A DNA stretch of 18,138 bases from Actinomycetota bacterium (GCA_012271125.1 JAAXHB010000045.1:1-18138); one strand, 5' to 3'; shown: positions 1 to 8,073, counted from the first letter of the stretch. Notes: generated by a model from the letters alone, not told the origin. Translations and numbers: made by a program.

Positions 1-1118
1 AACGTACCCTCGCAGTCGCCGGCTCCCACGGCAAAACCACCACCACCGCCATGTTGTCCCACGTCCTCGCCGAAGCCGGCGTGCACCCCTCATTCATCAT
101 CGGCGGAGACGTCAACGAAATCGGCACCGGTGCCATGTGGGACGAAGGTGACTGGTTCGTTGTCGAAGCCGACGAAAGCGACCGCACCTTCCTATCCCTC
201 AACCCCGAAATCGCCATCATCACCAACATCGAAGCCGACCATCTCGAGACCTACAACAACAGCACCGACGAACTCCAAGCCGCATTCGCCGACTTCGCCG
301 CCGGCGCAACCCAAACCATCGTCAACTCCGGCGACACGTTTGCTTCTCGTCTCACCGGTGACAACATCATCAGCTACGGCACTTCTGACACTGCCGACTA
401 TCAAATCGTCGACATCTGCCTGGAGCTACCCAACTCCGCCTTCACACTTCGCCGCAATAACAACAACAGCAGCACCGACTTGGGGCGTGTCCAGCTGCCA
501 GCCGCAGGACTTCACAACGCACAAAACGCCGCCGCCGCCGCAGTCGCAGCACTACAAGTCGGTGCCAATTTCGACGACATCTCCGACGCTCTGGGATGCT
601 TCGCCGGAGTCGCACGCCGGTTCCAATTCCGAGGCAACGCCGACGGCGTCACCTTCATCGACGACTACGCACATCTACCCAGCGAAGTGGACGCAGCCTT
701 AGCAGCAGCTCGCACCGGTGTCTGGGATCGAGTCGTGTGCGTATTCCAACCACACCGCTACAGCCGCACCGCGTCTGTTGGCGCTGACTTCGCAAGCTCA
801 TTCACCCAAGCCGATCACCTAGTGCTCACCGACATTTACCCAGCCGGCGAAAAACCTCGCCCTGGCGTCACCACCAAAATCGTCTTAGACGCAGTACTCG
901 ACGCTCACCCCTGGAGCGAGGTCACCTGGCTGCCACACCGCAACGACTTAACTCAATGGCTACAGACAACGCTTCGCCCAGGCGACCTTTGCCTCACCCT
1001 CGGTGCCGGCGACTTGACAACACTGCCCGGAGTCCTGCTCGAACGCATGTCCAAACCTGCCACGAAGGCTCCAGCTCTGACCAAGGCCCCAACAAAAGCC
1101 CACACGAAAGTCTTGTAA
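1..1118 (+). CDS. murC: UDP-N-acetylmuramate--L-alanine ligase MurC (5' end missing)
   Basis: Cytoplasmic ATP-dependent ligase that adds L-Ala to UDP-MurNAc, the first amino acid of the peptidoglycan stem. The reading frame is open from base 3, so the N-terminal UDP-binding domain lies outside the window. The visible part opens with the ATP P-loop AVAGSHGKTTTTAM (about bases 12-53). The Mur-ligase central-domain signature follows (EADESDRTFLSLNPE, then TNIEADHLETY), and the C-terminal domain shows VFQPHRYSRT and DIYPAGEKPRPGV. The HGK P-loop and the YPAGEKP segment fit MurC rather than MurD/E/F. The last ~20 residues are a Thr/Lys/Ala/Pro-rich tail with a repeated TKAP unit, probably disordered. 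The TAA stop overlaps the murB ATG (TAATG), suggesting translational coupling in one mur/fts operon. Confidence 0.97.
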   Translation, partial: RTLAVAGSHGKTTTTAMLSHVLAEAGVHPSFIIGGDVNEIGTGAMWDEGDWFVVEADESDRTFLSLNPEIAIITNIEADHLETYNNSTDELQAAFADFAAGATQTIVNSGDTFASRLTGDNIISYGTSDTADYQIVDICLELPNSAFTLRRNNNNSSTDLGRVQLPAAGLHNAQNAAAAAVAALQVGANFDDISDALGCFAGVARRFQFRGNADGVTFIDDYAHLPSEVDAALAAARTGVWDRVVCVFQPHRYSRTASVGADFASSFTQADHLVLTDIYPAGEKPRPGVTTKIVLDAVLDAHPWSEVTWLPHRNDLTQWLQTTLRPGDLCLTLGAGDLTTLPGVLLERMSKPATKAPALTKAPTKAHTKVL

Positions 1119-2134
1119 TGAGCGCAGTCGACTTTGACCTTCTCGCTGAGCTAAGCGACGTATCGGCTCAAGTCGACGTTGCTCTTGACACTCACACCAC
1201 CTACCGGCTCGGTGGCAACGCCAAAGCGCTCATAACCGTCGAATCCGCTGACGAACTAGCACAAATTGCTACCTGCCTAGCCGCCCACGGCATCACTACA
1301 GAGCAAATATTCGTCCTAGGCCGCGGCTCCAACGTCCTAATAGCCGACAACGGCTTCAACGGCATTGTCATCAAACTCGGCAACGGCATGTCCCAATCAC
1401 CAGAGGTGCCTCAAGCCCCCCCCAACGCTGCTGACGACGCCATCATCACCCTTTCTGCCGGATGCGCCCTACCCATTGCCGCTCGAACACTTGCCGTCGC
1501 AGGTCTCAGGGGTTTCGAATGGGCAGTTGGCGTTCCCGGAACCGTCGGCGGTGCGGTGCGCATGAACGCCGGCGGTCACGGCTCAGACATAGCAGCAACC
1601 ATTGAAACCGCCACCGTCGTTGACGTCGCCACCGGCACAACCCAAGTCCGCACACATGACAATCTCGCCTTGGGCTACCGATCCAGCAGCATCCAACCCA
1701 ACGAAGTAGTAGTCGACGCAACCATTCGGCTTCAAACCGGCGACAGCGAAGCCGCGCTTCAAGAAATCAGCGAAATCATCACCTGGCGTCGCGACAACCA
1801 ACCCGGCGGACGCAACAGTGGCTCAGTCTTCACCAATCCATCTGCTAGCCCATCCACTGACGCATCTACTGTCACCTCTGACCCGTCCGCTACCAGCGCC
1901 GGTGCGCTCATCGAAGCAGTCGGCGGCAAAGGACTCCAAGTCGGCGGCGCACAAATTTCACCCAAACACGCGAACTTCATTCAAGCCAACGAAGAAGCCA
2001 CCGCACAAGATGTCATCGACCTTATGACCCAAGTCCAAAACCGAGTTCACGAACACTTCGGCATCCACCTCGTCCCCGAAACCCGTCTCATCGGCTTCGA
2101 CGAACTCCCCAAATCCTTAAAGGCACACTCATGA
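1118..2134 (+). CDS. murB: UDP-N-acetylenolpyruvoylglucosamine reductase MurB
   Basis: FAD- and NADPH-dependent cytoplasmic enzyme that reduces UDP-GlcNAc-enolpyruvate to UDP-MurNAc, just before the MurC step. The 338-aa product has the N-terminal FAD region THTTYRLGG (about 25-33) and VLGRGSNVLIAD (about 66-77), the substrate-loop motif VGVPGTVGGAVRMNAGG (137-153), LGYRSS, GSVFTNP with the proton-donor serine (about S236), and GGAQISPKHANF plus VPETRLIG near the end. A longer frame begins at 956, but the ATG at 1118 sits in the murC stop (TAATG) and begins just before the family's N-terminal region. Between GSVFTNP and AGALIEAVGGKG lies an unusual Ser/Thr/Asp-rich insert (about 242-260). The stop overlaps the ftsQ start (ATGA). 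Confidence 0.97.
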   Translation: MSAVDFDLLAELSDVSAQVDVALDTHTTYRLGGNAKALITVESADELAQIATCLAAHGITTEQIFVLGRGSNVLIADNGFNGIVIKLGNGMSQSPEVPQAPPNAADDAIITLSAGCALPIAARTLAVAGLRGFEWAVGVPGTVGGAVRMNAGGHGSDIAATIETATVVDVATGTTQVRTHDNLALGYRSSSIQPNEVVVDATIRLQTGDSEAALQEISEIITWRRDNQPGGRNSGSVFTNPSASPSTDASTVTSDPSATSAGALIEAVGGKGLQVGGAQISPKHANFIQANEEATAQDVIDLMTQVQNRVHEHFGIHLVPETRLIGFDELPKSLKAHS

Positions 2135-3093
2135 CTACGGCAACTGTTAACGCCAAAATCAACCCGAAAATTCAGGCTCGCCGGGTTGAAATACTTCGCT
2201 CCCAGGGTCGCCGGCGTCGTCGGATCATCCTGATCTCTGCAGTCGCAGTGAGCCTGATCGCTACCGCCTGGTGGCTCAGCGGTACCGAAGCCCTAGACGT
2301 CGACCAGTTTGAAATCAGCGGGGTCAGCCGCTTCCAAGTATCCGAAGTGCTTGAGGCATCCAAACTTCAAGAGGGCGTGCCTATGATCAGCCTCGACACA
2401 AAAGAAGCCGCAAAAGGCGTGGAATCACTCCCATGGGTCGAATCCGTTGAAGTCAACCGGCGCTGGCCAAATCAAGTCACCCTGAACGTCACCGAACGCA
2501 ACGCCGTAGCCATCGCCCCCACGAAACAAGATCAAATCGGACAAGACCAAATCGGACTAGTCGATGCCTTCGGCTATGTCTTTGCCGAGTTCCCAGCTTC
2601 TGCTGTGACAATCGAACCAACCCGCTCACCAGATCTCACCGGTCTCGCAACCGCTCACCCCGCCCTAGCCAACGTCAAACTCTCAACCATCACAATAAGC
2701 ACAGCAAATTTGCCAACCCCCGAAGCCGCCACCGGCAACAGTTCCGCCATCCAAATCACCCTCCCAGACCTCCCTGTAATAGACGTCGCCTATACCGGTG
2801 AGCTAGGCGGCACACACGTCGACGCTTCTCCAGCACTTTCGGCAGTGGCTGCCCTGCCTATGGATCTCAACTCCTGGGTCAGCTCAATTTCAGTAAATGG
2901 CAACTCTGTTCGTCTAAACATGGTCGGCGGTGCCCAAACCGAACTAGGAAACGCTGTGCTAATGGATCACAAGATGACCGCCCTGCGTTCAATTCTTGCA
3001 AACGTTGACCTCCAATGCGTCACACAAATCGACGTCAGCATGGCCGACAGTCCCACCGTGCGCCGCCACCCAAACTGCCCCACCAATCTTTAA
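2131..3093 (+). CDS. ftsQ: Cell division protein FtsQ (POTRA domain)
   Basis: Bitopic division protein of the FtsQ/DivIB family that links the cytoplasmic Z-ring to the periplasmic septal wall machinery. The 320-aa product has a basic cytoplasmic tail ending in a run of arginines (27-31) and one transmembrane helix (about 32-50). A POTRA domain follows (about 55-125: LDVDQFEISGVSRF, then SLPWVESVEVNRRWPNQVTLNVTER), then the FtsQ beta domain. Family assignment rests on this architecture and on its place directly before ftsZ. The ATG overlaps the murB stop (ATGA). A 15-bp imperfect tandem repeat at 2530-2559 encodes DQIGQ then DQIGL, just before the VDAFGYVF strand of the beta domain. Confidence 0.94.
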   Translation: MTTATVNAKINPKIQARRVEILRSQGRRRRRIILISAVAVSLIATAWWLSGTEALDVDQFEISGVSRFQVSEVLEASKLQEGVPMISLDTKEAAKGVESLPWVESVEVNRRWPNQVTLNVTERNAVAIAPTKQDQIGQDQIGLVDAFGYVFAEFPASAVTIEPTRSPDLTGLATAHPALANVKLSTITISTANLPTPEAATGNSSAIQITLPDLPVIDVAYTGELGGTHVDASPALSAVAALPMDLNSWVSSISVNGNSVRLNMVGGAQTELGNAVLMDHKMTALRSILANVDLQCVTQIDVSMADSPTVRRHPNCPTNL

Positions 3094-3123
3094 CACCCCC
3101 CTGACCTCCTAGGCTTGCCTGTC

Positions 3124-4227
3124 GTGAACGAACCTAAGAGCTTCCTCGCGGTTATCCGGGTCATCGGAGTTGGCGGTGGTGGTGCCAACGCCGTCAACCG
3201 AATGATTGACGCAGGGCTCAAGGGCGTGGAGTTCATTGTCGCCAACACCGACGCCCAGGCACTCGCCATGAGCGACGCCGACATCAAAATCGACATCGGA
3301 CGTGAATCAACCCGTGGCCTCGGTGCCGGCAGCGACCCCGAAATCGGCCGCAAAGCAGCCGAAGATCACATGGACGACCTGCGCGACGCTCTCAACGGCT
3401 CCGACATGGTCTTCATCACCGCCGGAAAAGGCGGCGGCACCGGCACCGGCGCAGCACCAGTTGTGGCAGAAGTCGCAAAAAGCGTCGGCGCTCTCACAAT
3501 CGGCGTGGTCACCCGCCCGTTCTCATTTGAAGGCGCCCGCCGCTCCGGTCAAGCCGAAGAGGGCATCCGCCGCCTCAAAGAAAAGGTCGACACCCTCATC
3601 GTCATCCCAAATGATCGTCTCATTTCGGTCGCCGATGAAAAAACCACGATGATCAACGCCTTCCGCATGGCCGACGACGTCTTAATGCAAGGTGTCGGCG
3701 GTATCACCAACCTCATCACCACCCCCGGCCTCATCAACACCGACTTCGCCGACGTTCGCACCGTGCTGACCGAAGCCGGCAGCGCCCTGATGGGCACCGG
3801 CCGAGCAAGCGGTGAAGACCGTGCCGAAATCGCAGCTCAAGCCGCCATTTCCTCACCGCTGCTTGAGTCCTCAATCGAGCGTGCCTCAGGTGTATTGCTA
3901 AACATCACCGGCAGCTCCAACCTTGGCCTCATGGAGGTCAACAAGGCAGCTGAAATCATCCGAGGGGTAGCACATCAGGAAGCCAACATCATCTTCGGCA
4001 CCGTCATCGACGACACCATAGAGGACGACGTTCAGGTCACAGTCATCGCCGCCGGCTTCGTGGACAGCCGCTCACCGATCCGCCCCAGCCGACAGCGCAC
4101 AACGGAGACACCTGTGGTTACCGAAACCGGCACCTCAGATGGCTTAACAGACGTTTTCTACGGCCTTGACAGCGACAATGACGACGATGACGACAACGAC
4201 CTGGACCTCCCCGACTTTCTGAGATAA
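3124..4227 (+). CDS. ftsZ: Cell division GTPase FtsZ
   Basis: Tubulin-like GTPase that polymerises into the Z-ring and recruits the divisome. Visible signatures, numbered from the GTG at 3124, are IGVGGGGANAVNRM (14-27), NTDAQAL, RGLGAGSDP, the nucleotide-binding loop GGGTGTG (103-109), RPFSFEG and the T7 synergy loop NTDFAD (205-210), which completes the GTP site of the next subunit. An Asp-rich linker ends in the conserved C-terminal peptide LDLPDFLR, expected to bind SepF. The GTG at 3124 gives the usual spacing before LAVIRVIGVGG; a TTG at 3115 would add three residues and lies one base after the only AGG. The gap to ftsQ is about 30 bases. No ftsA is seen, as usual in actinobacteria, where SepF serves as membrane anchor. 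Confidence 0.97.
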   Translation: MNEPKSFLAVIRVIGVGGGGANAVNRMIDAGLKGVEFIVANTDAQALAMSDADIKIDIGRESTRGLGAGSDPEIGRKAAEDHMDDLRDALNGSDMVFITAGKGGGTGTGAAPVVAEVAKSVGALTIGVVTRPFSFEGARRSGQAEEGIRRLKEKVDTLIVIPNDRLISVADEKTTMINAFRMADDVLMQGVGGITNLITTPGLINTDFADVRTVLTEAGSALMGTGRASGEDRAEIAAQAAISSPLLESSIERASGVLLNITGSSNLGLMEVNKAAEIIRGVAHQEANIIFGTVIDDTIEDDVQVTVIAAGFVDSRSPIRPSRQRTTETPVVTETGTSDGLTDVFYGLDSDNDDDDDNDLDLPDFLR

Positions 4228-4229
4228 TT

Positions 4230-4254
4230 GGAATCGCCCTTATGGGGCGATTCC
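4230..4254 (+). terminator. Hairpin after ftsZ, possible terminator
   Basis: A perfect 10-bp GC-rich stem (GGAATCGCCC at 4230-4239 with GGGCGATTCC at 4245-4254) with a 5-base loop begins three bases after the ftsZ stop. There is no T-run after it, so it is either a stem-only terminator or an mRNA processing or stabilising structure separating mur/fts from pgeF. Confidence 0.45.
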
Positions 4255-4325
4255 CTACCAGTTACGGACATGTCTGATCACCGCTTAGGATGTTTGTACT
4301 CGTCCGACAAGTGCGATTCCCTACC
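4247..4325 (+). repeat. Repeated 13-mer GCGATTCCCTACC
   Basis: GCGATTCCCTACC occurs at 4247-4259, partly inside the 3' arm of the hairpin, and again at 4313-4325, 66 bases on. Both lie in the 134-base gap between ftsZ and pgeF. The function is unknown; it may be a duplicated protein-binding site ahead of pgeF or a remnant of a duplicated hairpin arm. Confidence 0.5.
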
Positions 4326-4361
4326 TATCAAAAGTGACAGAAGTGATAACAGAGCAAGAAA

Positions 4362-5123
4362 ATGTCAGTCGAAATTGTCAAACAGGCAGGCAAGTCATAT
4401 CAGGTCAGAATCGTTTGCTCCGACCGCAGCGACGGTGACTTCCGCACGATTCAACGTCTCACCTCCGACGGCGACTACACCTCAGCAGCCAAACACGAAC
4501 TCCTGAAGCGTCGCCAGAAACTATTAGCAGGGGAGTGGACTTGGCTTGATCAAGCCCACACAGCCGAAGTCGTAACGGTGACTATCCCCGGTGAAAACGC
4601 AGGCACAAGTGCTGATGCTGCCGTTACCGCCGAAGAAGGCGCAGTGCTAGCGATCATGACTGCCGATTGCGTGCCCATAGTTCTAGTAGGGGAGGGCTGC
4701 ATGGGCGTAGTCCATGCCGGCTGGCGTGGCATGACAGCTGGGATTGTCGCTAACGCCGTTGACAAGATCAATGACAAGTTCAATACCAAGTTCAGTGACC
4801 TTGCTACCAGCCAGTCGCTCAAAGCCGTTATCGGTCCACTTATTCGCGCCTCGGACTATGAGTTCAGCCCTGACACCCTCGAAACTGTTGCCAACATGCT
4901 AGGCGTCGACGTCGACGAAATCTCCGGCAAAACAAAAGACGCCCAAATCGCCCTTGACCTCGCAGCCGCCATCAAAATCCTTCTCGAACGCTCCGGCATC
5001 AGTGATATAACCGACCTTGGCTTCAACACCGCCGACCAGCGTTTTTACTCCCACCGAGCCCGCGGCGACAAAGCCCGCCAAGTAACCGCCGCCCTCCTCG
5101 AACCCCTTCACCCCGATTCATGA
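4362..5123 (+). CDS. pgeF: Peptidoglycan editing factor PgeF (YfiH/YlmD family)
   Basis: Member of the former 'laccase/multicopper polyphenol oxidase' family, now known to hydrolyse mis-made UDP-MurNAc-L-Ser precursors so that Ser does not enter peptidoglycan in place of L-Ala. The 253-aa protein keeps the metal-site triad: H66 in DQAHTAEV, C103 in TADCVP and H118 in HAGWRG. The segment that is usually GPSIGPCCYEV reads GPLIRASDYEF here, so the Cys pair common in relatives is lost. The C-terminus has FYSHRARGDKARQ. No strong Shine-Dalgarno precedes the ATG at 4362. The stop overlaps the yggS start (ATGA). Its place after ftsZ matches the usual actinobacterial and Gram-positive order. Confidence 0.93.
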   Translation: MSVEIVKQAGKSYQVRIVCSDRSDGDFRTIQRLTSDGDYTSAAKHELLKRRQKLLAGEWTWLDQAHTAEVVTVTIPGENAGTSADAAVTAEEGAVLAIMTADCVPIVLVGEGCMGVVHAGWRGMTAGIVANAVDKINDKFNTKFSDLATSQSLKAVIGPLIRASDYEFSPDTLETVANMLGVDVDEISGKTKDAQIALDLAAAIKILLERSGISDITDLGFNTADQRFYSHRARGDKARQVTAALLEPLHPDS

Positions 5124-5767
5124 CTAGCCCTCTCTCAGGGGTAGTAGAGCAACGATATGGAGTCGTCCAAGAGGCACTCACAAAGGTAGGTAGTTCCGCC
5201 ACCGTTGTCGCAATCACAAAAGGCCACAAAACCTGGGCAGTAGAAGCAGCCATTTCCTGTGGAATAAGTGATATTGGTGAAAGTTATGCCCAGGAATGCC
5301 TCTCCAAGTTGAGTGACATCCCCGTCACCCCCAAAGTTCACTTTGTCGGCAACCTTCAGCGCAACAAGGTCAAATCCCTCGCCGAAGTCATTGACCTATG
5401 GCAAAGCATCGATCGAGCACCGCTAATCAAAGAAATCGCCCGCTACGCCCCCGAAGCAACAGCGCTAATTCAGGTAAACCTCACTGGTGCCACCGCTCAA
5501 GGCGGTTGCGACCCAACCGAAATCGAAGACTTGCTGACCGCAGCTCAAGAACACGGACTGCAAGTAGTCGGACTAATGACAATAGGTGCTCTTAACGATC
5601 CAGCCGCAACAGCACAATGTTTCAAAACCCTCCGTGACCTAACCGAACAACTGGAACTTAAAGAATGCTCGATGGGAATGTCAGACGATTACGAGATAGC
5701 ACTAGCAGAAGGTGCCACGATGATCCGCCTAGGCACAACACTGTTCGGTCCTCGCCCAGAACACTAA
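5120..5767 (+). CDS. yggS: Pyridoxal 5'-phosphate homeostasis protein, YggS/YlmE family
   Basis: Single-domain PLP-binding TIM-barrel protein that buffers cellular PLP; no enzyme activity is established for the family. In the 215-aa product the PLP lysine is K34 in VVAITKGHK. Other family signatures are IGESYAQE (usually GENYVQE), VHFVGNLQRNKVK, VGLMTIG and the phosphate-binding end SMGMSDDYEIALAEGATMIRLGTTLFGPR. It is slightly shorter than the usual ~230 aa. The ATG overlaps the pgeF stop, so the two are probably translated together. The yggS-sepF-yggT-divIVA order is conserved in Firmicutes and actinobacteria and couples this gene to division, although its role there is unclear. Confidence 0.95.
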   Translation: MTSPLSGVVEQRYGVVQEALTKVGSSATVVAITKGHKTWAVEAAISCGISDIGESYAQECLSKLSDIPVTPKVHFVGNLQRNKVKSLAEVIDLWQSIDRAPLIKEIARYAPEATALIQVNLTGATAQGGCDPTEIEDLLTAAQEHGLQVVGLMTIGALNDPAATAQCFKTLRDLTEQLELKECSMGMSDDYEIALAEGATMIRLGTTLFGPRPEH

Positions 5768-5768
5768 A

Positions 5769-5799
5769 TTGCGACCGACACCCGCCTGCGGTCTATAAT
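5769..5799 (+). promoter_or_regulatory. Putative sigma-70-type promoter of sepF with inverted repeat
   Basis: A perfect TATAAT lies at 5794-5799, with TTGCGA at 5769-5774 as a possible -35 box (19-bp spacer, slightly long). An inverted repeat GACCG-N11-CGGTC (5773-5793) fills the spacer and touches the -10 box, where a bound repressor would block polymerase. The expected transcript start is near 5806, giving a leader of about 36 bases before sepF. Confidence 0.6.
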
Positions 5800-5841
5800 C
5801 GCGCCACTTAAAAGCATGCCGAGAGTTCAGAGGAGATCGCA

Positions 5842-6333
5842 TTGCAGATGCTAAAGAAGGCGGCCATCTACATGGGATTTGGCCCCGATTCGCATTACGC
5901 CCGCTACGACGAGGCTCGTCGCGAGTCCGAAGAGGTTGGTGACGTCCGACCCATTCACCAACCACCCAACAATGTCACAGAGCTTCGCTATCCACCAGAA
6001 ACAAGCGGCGTGCGCCCCGTTCCAATCAACCCAGAGCCAGGTGCTAACCCCACCAGTCCCGTCGCCATCTCAACAAATTCGAACTACCGAGGCCCAATGC
6101 TTGATCCGCTTAACTTTTCCCCGATTGATTTCACAGGCGAACTTCAAGACATCGCCGACGCCTACTTAACCGGACGAGTCGTAATTGTCTACCTAGGACA
6201 CATGGAAGAAGCCGACCGCCGACGCATGATCGACTTCTCATCAGGACTTTGCTACGCCAAAGGTGGCAAGGTCAAACGAGTCGGCGAAGACGTCATCCAG
6301 TTGAACCTGACCGGCTCAGAGGAAACCACCTAA
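5842..6333 (+). CDS. sepF: Cell division protein SepF
   Basis: SepF binds the FtsZ C-terminal peptide and the membrane through an N-terminal amphipathic helix; in actinobacteria it is thought to do the FtsA job of tethering the Z-ring. The 163-aa product begins MQMLKKAAIYMGFG (membrane helix type), then has a variable Pro-rich linker (about 35-85). The compact SepF fold is at the C-terminus, with LQDIADAYLTGRVVIVYL and MIDFSSGLCYAKGGKVKRVGEDVIQL. The TTG at 5842 is chosen because AGGAG (5831-5835) lies 6 bases upstream, whereas the ATG at 5848 would have a 12-base spacer. It appears to have its own promoter despite following yggS closely. Confidence 0.94.
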   Translation: MQMLKKAAIYMGFGPDSHYARYDEARRESEEVGDVRPIHQPPNNVTELRYPPETSGVRPVPINPEPGANPTSPVAISTNSNYRGPMLDPLNFSPIDFTGELQDIADAYLTGRVVIVYLGHMEEADRRRMIDFSSGLCYAKGGKVKRVGEDVIQLNLTGSEETT

Positions 6334-6341
6334 TCCAATCA

Positions 6342-6362
6342 GTAATTCCCGTTCGGAATTAC
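6342..6362 (+). other. Small hairpin between sepF and yggT
   Basis: GTAATTCC (6342-6349) pairs perfectly with GGAATTAC (6355-6362) over a 5-base loop. No T-run follows. It may be a weak attenuator or an mRNA stability element, or it may be chance. Confidence 0.3.
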
Positions 6363-6398
6363 CTCAACTGAACCCGACCAGGGCGTCACTTCAAAGCA

Positions 6399-6665
6399 AT
6401 GGACATTTTCAAGGCTCTTGCTTGTCCCCTCATAAATCTGTACCTGATAGTGCTCTTTGTCAGGGTGATACTCAGCTGGTTTCCCATAAATCCGCAGGGC
6501 ACAATGGCAGTTGTCGCTGGGTTCCTCTACACAATCACAGACCCAGTCATCAAGCCAATACGACGCATCATCCCGCCACTGCGCGTCGGCACAGTTGCCC
6601 TGGACTTTTCAGTACTTATCGTCATCGTCGGCATGCAATGGATAGTCCTGCCGATCATCTGCTAG
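6399..6665 (+). CDS. YggT/YlmG family membrane protein
   Basis: Small integral membrane protein (88 aa) of the YggT family, found next to sepF and divIVA in many Gram-positive bacteria and linked to division or envelope biology; its molecular activity is not established. Two hydrophobic segments are visible (about 10-28 and 65-87). Between them is the family signature LSWFPINPQG, then FLYTITDPVIKPIRRIIPPLRVGTVALDFS. The length fits a single YggT unit. The start is the ATG at 6399, with no clear Shine-Dalgarno. It probably shares the sepF transcript. Confidence 0.9.
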   Translation: MDIFKALACPLINLYLIVLFVRVILSWFPINPQGTMAVVAGFLYTITDPVIKPIRRIIPPLRVGTVALDFSVLIVIVGMQWIVLPIIC

Positions 6666-6696
6666 CCAAATCCATATAAAATTACATTGATGTGGT

Positions 6697-6709
6697 TATA
6701 ATGTTGCAG
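6697..6709 (+). promoter_or_regulatory. -10 box of a probable leaderless divIVA promoter
   Basis: A perfect TATAAT (6697-6702) ends 6 bases before the divIVA GTG at 6709. Transcription would start at or within a base or two of the start codon, giving a leaderless mRNA. No convincing -35 is seen (the region near 6674-6680 is A/T-rich), and no Shine-Dalgarno could fit on the transcript. Confidence 0.6.
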
Positions 6710-8073
6710 TGCAAAATCTGCAAAAACTCACCGAAGAGGTGCGATTCAGAGAGCGGTTTCGGGGCTACGACTACGACGAAGTAGACGCCTACGTAACCGA
6801 AGTTGCAGAGGCTGCCGCTGCCGCCCTGCTACAAATTGAACAACTAAAAGTAGACGACCCAGACAACACTGCCGGCGACAACGACATTGCCGACACCACC
6901 GATGAAATCGCTAATGACGAGAGCGATCAACAAACAACTATCGCTGGGGACATCTCTCAAGCCGATGACCCCCCGATCGACACCTCCCAAATAAACAGCT
7001 CCCAAATAAACACAGACACGAAAAAAGTCTTAGAAGAAGCCGAAAAAACCCAAGCCGAGGTCGCTCAGATCAAAGAAACACTGATCTCAGCCCTCATGCG
7101 CGCCGAAAAGACGGCTCTATCGGTCAAAAGCGAAGCCGAAACCGATGCTGCAGAAGCACTAGCAGGTGCCCGCCGCCAAGCCGACCTGATCGCGTCCGAT
7201 GCTCGCACTGTGGCAACAAGTCGTATCGAAGATGCCACCAAACAAGCTGCTCAAATAATTGCCAACGCCAATACCGAAGCTGCCAAGGTCGTAGCCACCG
7301 CAGCCGAACAAGCCGCAAAAGAACGCAGCAAGGAACTTCAGGCAGCTATCCAACGTCTCGCCAACATTGAAACCACCGAAGCAGAAAAGAAACAAGAGAT
7401 TGAAACCCTGAATCTTCGGGCACAAACTCTGCGTGAGCAGCTGCAGCACCTATGGAGCGAGTTCCAAGGAATGGCAACCAACCTCGGGTTCAACGCTGCT
7501 GCCAATTTGGTGCCAGAGCCTGAAATAGTTCCCGCAGCAGCTGTCGCGCAACCGGTGGTTGAACAGCCCCCAACGCCACCAGTCACGCACACTGAACCGG
7601 TGGCACCAGTTGAGCCCCAGCCAGAGGTAACTCAACCTGTTACAGCTACGGAACCAATACCACAACCAGATCCCACTTCACGAACACGTCCTATTACTTC
7701 CACCGAGACCCAACCTGTTGTAGCTACAACCCACGCGGCAGAACCGGTTAGGCGTCGTCAAGAACTTCGCACTGTTGAAACGCTTCAGGGCGAACAACTT
7801 CAACAGGCACTGGAGTCGCCACCGGTCAACACAACAATTCCGGTGCGCACCATCGATCAAAGCCTTCTGTCGGAGCTATTTGAGGATGAAGAACCCACAG
7901 CTCCGATGTTTTTCGGTCAACGCAACAACACCCGTGCCAATGACTTCGTAGACCAACTGCGCATGACTGTCAGGGAAGGCGCACGAGTGCCCGTCGGTGC
8001 CGACGCCATGTCAAACTTCTTTGACTCTGACGGTGCTGACGACGGCGACCCCTGGAGCGGTCTCGACAAATAG
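6709..8073 (+). CDS. divIVA: DivIVA/Wag31-like polar growth and septum protein
   Basis: Coiled-coil scaffold that senses negative membrane curvature at poles and septa; in actinobacteria it directs polar or septal wall synthesis. The N-terminal DivIVA domain is clear (about 3-35: LQKLTEEVRFRERFRGYDYDEVDAYVTEV). A long acidic/Thr-rich insert follows (about 45-105, with a repeated SSQIN). Then come a long Ala/Glu/Lys coiled coil (about 105-265), a Pro/Val/Thr-rich linker (about 270-365) and a C-terminal segment with LSELFEDEEPTAPMFFG. At 454 aa it is long for the family. The GTG start begins exactly at the domain and fits the adjacent TATAAT. It is the last gene of the division block. Confidence 0.93.
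   Translation: MQNLQKLTEEVRFRERFRGYDYDEVDAYVTEVAEAAAAALLQIEQLKVDDPDNTAGDNDIADTTDEIANDESDQQTTIAGDISQADDPPIDTSQINSSQINTDTKKVLEEAEKTQAEVAQIKETLISALMRAEKTALSVKSEAETDAAEALAGARRQADLIASDARTVATSRIEDATKQAAQIIANANTEAAKVVATAAEQAAKERSKELQAAIQRLANIETTEAEKKQEIETLNLRAQTLREQLQHLWSEFQGMATNLGFNAAANLVPEPEIVPAAAVAQPVVEQPPTPPVTHTEPVAPVEPQPEVTQPVTATEPIPQPDPTSRTRPITSTETQPVVATTHAAEPVRRRQELRTVETLQGEQLQQALESPPVNTTIPVRTIDQSLLSELFEDEEPTAPMFFGQRNNTRANDFVDQLRMTVREGARVPVGADAMSNFFDSDGADDGDPWSGLDK

Noticed and set aside
130..702. 190-aa open frame inside murC
   Set aside because: A Ser/Thr/Pro-rich shadow in another frame of the clearly coding murC; no domain or start signal.
956..1117. Upstream extension of MurB
   Set aside because: It overlaps murC by 160 bases and adds residues with no similarity to MurB; the TAATG start at 1118 fits the family.
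4228..4506. 92-aa frame starting just after ftsZ
   Set aside because: It runs through the hairpin and repeats into pgeF in another frame; Ser/Asp-rich with no recognisable feature.
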